Notes under the pieces: generated by a model
Seen by the model: the letters and a program-made list of their open reading frames with translations, nothing else
The model's database searches: none
What the model was told of the DNA's origin: nothing
Assembly: GCA_030248215.1 (NCBI GenBank)
Contig: JASANG010000403.1
Coordinates: 124,001-188,000, forward strand
Direction: 5' to 3'
Length of the DNA: 64,000 nt
From: Enoplolaimus lenunculus
Taxonomy: Eukaryota > Nematoda > Enoplea > Enoplida > Thoracostomopsidae
Shown here: positions 60,893-64,000 of the stretch, in pieces
How positions within the stretch are numbered: position 1 is the first letter of the stretch
Layout: the number at the start of each line of letters is the position of its first letter
Position numbers and translations under genes: made by a program

Positions 60893-63504
60893 TCACAGCA
60901 TTACAAATGACGTGTTAGTGTCATCGACATTTCTTTTTTCAATTTGCCGTGAATATCCATAGAATGGTACCAAAGATTGAAAGAAATTTGGTCCGTAAGT
61001 CGACACAAGTAACGGCAAATATTTTGGTTGCAGGCCATGATAGGCACCCAGTGCGCTAAGTACAGGAAACTGACGTGATTCACAAAATTGAGACGAACAG
61101 CAAAATGCACCGCAACAGCAACGCGTTGGGCAGTCGCTGCAGACTCTGCCAGATTGCAGACCCTGAGAAATAGAAAGTCGTAGGAAATTTTGGGCACATT
61201 TGATGAAACTTTAAATATTTAGAGTACATATGTCGTTCATAGCTTTAGGTAAAAATTTACCCTGATTTGGAATTGGGTTATTCAAAACGGGCTAATGTAT
61301 AGAGCAGGGCCGGAACAGTAGTATAATCATATTCATAAGCCTAAGCCTAATCCTAAGCCCAAGTCTAAGGATGAGCCTATTCCTAGGCGTAAGCCTAAGC
61401 CCAAGACTAAGCCTAAGCAAAAAAATTAGTCTAAAGCTTAATTGAGTGGTTTATAACAATAAAAATATTATTTTTAAGAACATAATGGCTAGTCCACGTT
61501 AAACTGCACCGTAAATTTAAACTCTGGGTTTACGATTTCAGGGCCGTAAATTGGCATGCGGTTGAGATAACATGCTCACTTCAAGGGCTGAAATTTTAGG
61601 AAGTCAATATTTTTGTTGATGGAACCTTTTGTCTGCCGGTCTAAATGGTTTGTTCCCACAGATACAACTTTATTACTTATTTCATCCTACCATGTTTTCC
61701 TGAAAACTCCTGAAGAAGCTCTGTTCTGACCCGATAAATGTTTCTACTGTAAAGCACGACATTATAAATCTCTGCATATTATTACTTCAAGTCTTTTAAA
61801 ATTTTAATGAACATTTTGACGCAGGTCAAAATCAAAAAATTTGCTGATTCATCTCGTCACTGTCAATATTGCAATGCGTTGATTTTAGACTCTTTTTGCC
61901 TTTGCCTTAGCCTTGAGACTTAGTTTTAGACGTATCTCTAAGATAAAACCTTACAACTAGACAGGTTATTATATTACGACCTAAATGTAACATTGGGCAA
62001 AATTCATTTAAAATCATCAGGTAGCCAACTCAAATGATTTACAGCTAGCCAGAACCAGTACTGTAGGGAACCGACTAAGAGGGGGTAATAAGAGGGGGTC
62101 TCCATTTGGAGTCCTAATCAATAAGAGTCCGTATCCCTAATAAGAGTCTGCAAGCGGATAGAGTCCTTAAACCCAAATTAGAGTCCATAAATGTCAATTT
62201 TCCCTAATTGTAGCGCATATATGATTCCAGCACCAAATAATGTTGAGTTCGAAACTTTAAAACGTACTAAAGTTTAAAAGTACATTCCTAAGTAACCTTG
62301 CATTATCGCTCAAGCTATTGCCAAAAGACTCAACGGATAACTGCAATACCGGACATATGTCAGTAACGAAGGGTGGTGGATCGTGGGATACAATAAATAA
62401 CAGTCCGTAACCGAATAACAGGGGGGTACCCTTTGGAGAGGCCAAATAAATATCAGTCCACACCTCATATTCGGGTCGACACTACAATATTTGATATATT
62501 TTGATATTTACCTGGCAGTACAAGGATAGACAGCACTTTCTTCCGCAGCAACAACCTGAAGGACATCGTGTGCATATTACAATCGAATCTTCTGGTGAAG
62601 CAGTATTGATGACGTTAACGGCATTTAGTTGACGCTCAAGTAACGTTGTTAAGGTGTCATGACAAAATTTTGTTGGGCAACAGACGTCTGAAAAGATGTA
62701 AATGTTTATATGACCGCTAGTAAAACAATCACGGCTTTAAGTACGTTGTCAAACATGAAAAGTAATGGTGCTAAGTATAGATTACTGTTTATTTGTTACT
62801 TTTCCTAGAGTCATAATCTTTTTGTGTTGGAATAACTGAAAGCATTGCCACATGCTAACGCCTAGGAATCGAAAGTTTGGTTTTTGCTAAGAAGATAAAT
62901 CGCAGCAATAGTCTCAATAACGGACCGCGCATTTTAAACAAGTTAGAAGAAATATGTGATTATGTTTCTGAAAATCAGACTATAGCAGTTGAATTTCGTA
63001 AGTTGCCGCTATACAAATAACGGCCCATGTTACTTTAAGGGGCGTCAAGGTTTCTGATGAGTCTATAAAAGAGTAGATTTAAATTCTAGATTGCATTTTT
63101 TGCTTAGGCTTAGACTTAGGCTTAGGTTGAGGAACACATTCTTGCAATGCTTAGGCTAAGGCTTAGGCTTAGGAATACGCTTAATCTACTGTTACGTTCC
63201 TTAACATTGGCCCAAATAACTACGGTGTTTGAAACATGATTTACAATGTATTTCGCACTAAGATCGTAATACATTCAAATGCCGAAATAAGTTCTGAACT
63301 GATACTATGCATTCTACCATTACAACAGCAACCAGTTTGACATTTACTGCAAGCACTGGCATTAATATTTAGCAATCGAACGCAATAACTTGTTGGACAA
63401 CATTCAACTCCGCAACAGCATTGAGCAACACATTGAGATTCACTGCATATCGAATAAAGACCCTCGGGTACAGGAATTTGTGGAGTCGCAACAAAACCGC
63501 ATAC
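60893..63504 (-). CDS. Secreted cysteine-ladder protein with four CCC/CC repeats; 5' end unresolved
   Basis: Three coding exons join in phase: 63318-63504 (or further upstream), 62512-62687 and 60893-61162, ending in TGA. Four repeats follow C-x2-C-x3-CCC-x3-CC-x4-C (first repeat x4 at the start): ICSESQC-CCC-CC-TSYC, ACSKC-CCC-CC-TKFC, ICTRC-CCC-CC-SLYC, VCSDC-CCC-CC-SQFC. Each has eight cysteines in 20-22 residues. Repeat 2 spans the first junction exactly after CCCN. Spacers are 10, 29 and 8 residues; the tail of about 60 residues is Cys-free and aromatic. Just upstream in frame, PIFIIIILQVCGFVA looks like a signal peptide, but no in-frame ATG precedes it down to a TAA near 63612; the true start may be in an unrecognised exon. 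A TATA box lies at 63606-63615. I do not recognise the family. Eight clustered Cys could bind metal or be oxidised into a compact fold. Confidence 0.82.
61335..61430. repeat. Interstitial degenerate telomere tract (GCCTAA)n
   Basis: About 14 units of GCCTAA or one-base variants (CATAAGCCTAAGCCTAATCC and onward), the complement of the nematode telomere unit TTAGGC. In the intron of the cysteine-ladder gene. Confidence 0.85.
62059..62489. mobile_element. Mariner-type MITE, copy H, next to a splice donor
   Basis: TA-flanked, ends CTGTAGGGAACCGACTAAGA and complement of CGGGTCGACACTACAA, 431 bases. Its edge is 22 bases from the donor of exon 62512-62687 of the cysteine-ladder gene. Confidence 0.82.
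63100..63185. repeat. Interstitial degenerate telomere tract (TTAGGC)n
   Basis: GCTTAGGCTTAGACTTAGGC and, 30 bases on, GCTTAGGCTAAGGCTTAGGC: about ten TTAGGC-type units. In an intron of the cysteine-ladder gene, opposite in sense to the tract at 61335. Confidence 0.88.
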
Positions 63505-63605
63505 CTGCAATATAATTATGATAAATATAGGTGTCTGCTTATCAAGCCTAATCCTTAGTTCCACAGTCTCTACGTTCTCCAGTTCCCTGTCTGCCAATAG
63601 CCAAG

Positions 63606-63615
63606 CCTTTTATAG
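63606..63615 (-). promoter_or_regulatory. TATA box candidate of the cysteine-ladder gene
   Basis: CTATAAAAGG on the minus strand, about 60 bases before the signal-peptide-like coding start. If used, transcription starts near 63580 and any ATG-bearing exon must lie within the following 75 bases, where none is in frame. Confidence 0.45.
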
Positions 63616-63903
63616 TTAACATGGGCCCGGGTGTCACACATTGTCCACTTCAATATGTGTCCATGTTGCGCAGACAGACAAAAATCGTGCATTCAGTTTT
63701 AACTCCGAGTTGAAAATTAAATTCAAAATTGAAAACTCAATTTCCATTATACTACAATTCAAAATCTGATGAAAGTGAATACAAACTATGGTGTGTTGAT
63801 TAGCATTTGGCCCGTATCTTAAAATAATTGTTTATAAGGTAATGTTGTGATAAAACAGTTGGTTTATTTTGCAATAGAGTACGTTTGATTGATTTACCTG
63901 TGC
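63616..63903. other. Upstream region of the cysteine-ladder gene
   Basis: AT-rich; no additional exon with a signal peptide could be identified. Confidence 0.4.
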
Positions 63904-64000
63904 GCAGAGTGCAAGCGGAATAACAATTTCCCGAAATCAGAATTTGGAAAAATTACAGGAACCGGAGAACTAAAAATACATGCCACCGAAAAATTCATTT
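63904..64000. mobile_element. hAT-type MITE, left end, cut by the window edge
   Basis: Starts GCAGAGTGCAAGCGGAA and matches the left 100 bases of 23714-24089 with scattered changes (GGAACCGGAGA and ATTCATTT near the end). Confidence 0.7.

Noticed and set aside
60901-61197. 98-codon minus-strand frame starting at 61197
   Set aside because: It overlaps the third exon of the cysteine-ladder gene in another frame and lacks its cysteine pattern.
1-64000. CRISPR array, operon or bacterial gene cluster
   Set aside because: No regular spacer-repeat pattern; genes have spliceosomal introns and TATA boxes; the DNA is animal.

Overview
The window is AT-rich animal DNA from a nematode. Three things point there: an eight-exon cuticle collagen gene with the nematode cuticle N-terminal block, many degenerate tracts of the nematode telomere unit TTAGGC scattered through the window, and U-rich TTTCAG-type 3' splice sites. 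Low gene density, long introns and heavy transposon load fit a large, repeat-rich genome (for example an enoplean or mermithid worm) better than a compact Caenorhabditis-type genome; that placement is inference.

Layout. 1-22 kb is a transposon graveyard: two Polinton polymerase fossils (955-2158 and 17793-18600) and an integrase fossil (20820-21290), a broken hAT transposase (11428-14070) plus a second hAT C-terminal scrap (8512-8712), a broken pogo/Tigger transposase (16265-17446), a LINE 5' region with a DUF4780-like ORF1 (18600-20071), a decayed poly-Q/H/E frame (5258-5671), and a SET-domain fragment inside an inverted-repeat element (9713-10560). 22-32 kb holds the 3' part of a metallo-beta-lactamase-fold gene (23469-25615) and an intronless four-pass membrane protein (31168-32028). 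Between them is a cluster of non-autonomous elements nested up to three deep. 34.3-39.7 kb is the complete minus-strand collagen gene. 46.4-49.4 kb is a head-to-head pair of Penelope-like element copies forming a large palindrome. 51.2-58.6 kb is a complete nine-exon DM13-domain (Skeletor-like) secreted protein gene. 60.9-63.5 kb is a minus-strand gene for a secreted protein with four repeats of a dense cysteine motif; its 5' end is unresolved.

The exon structures of the collagen, DM13 and cysteine-ladder genes were worked out by hand. Every intron is GT-AG and reading phase is kept across every junction, which is strong internal support. The collagen, the DM13 protein and the cysteine-ladder protein are all predicted secreted or extracellular-matrix products, so the right half may be a small cuticle or matrix neighbourhood; this is only a suggestion from position.

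The clearest unusual observations are: (1) an undescribed-looking cysteine motif, C-x2/4-C-x3-CCC-x3-CC-x4-C, repeated four times in one gene; (2) a cuticle collagen with a six-cysteine lustrin-like module between its N-terminal block and its Gly-X-Y domain; (3) a Russian-doll insertion at 27469-28440 with target-site duplications at all three levels, whose innermost element carries a tRNA-Gly-like sequence within piggyBac-type ends; (4) the Penelope palindrome; (5) a SET fragment apparently captured in a hAT-like element.
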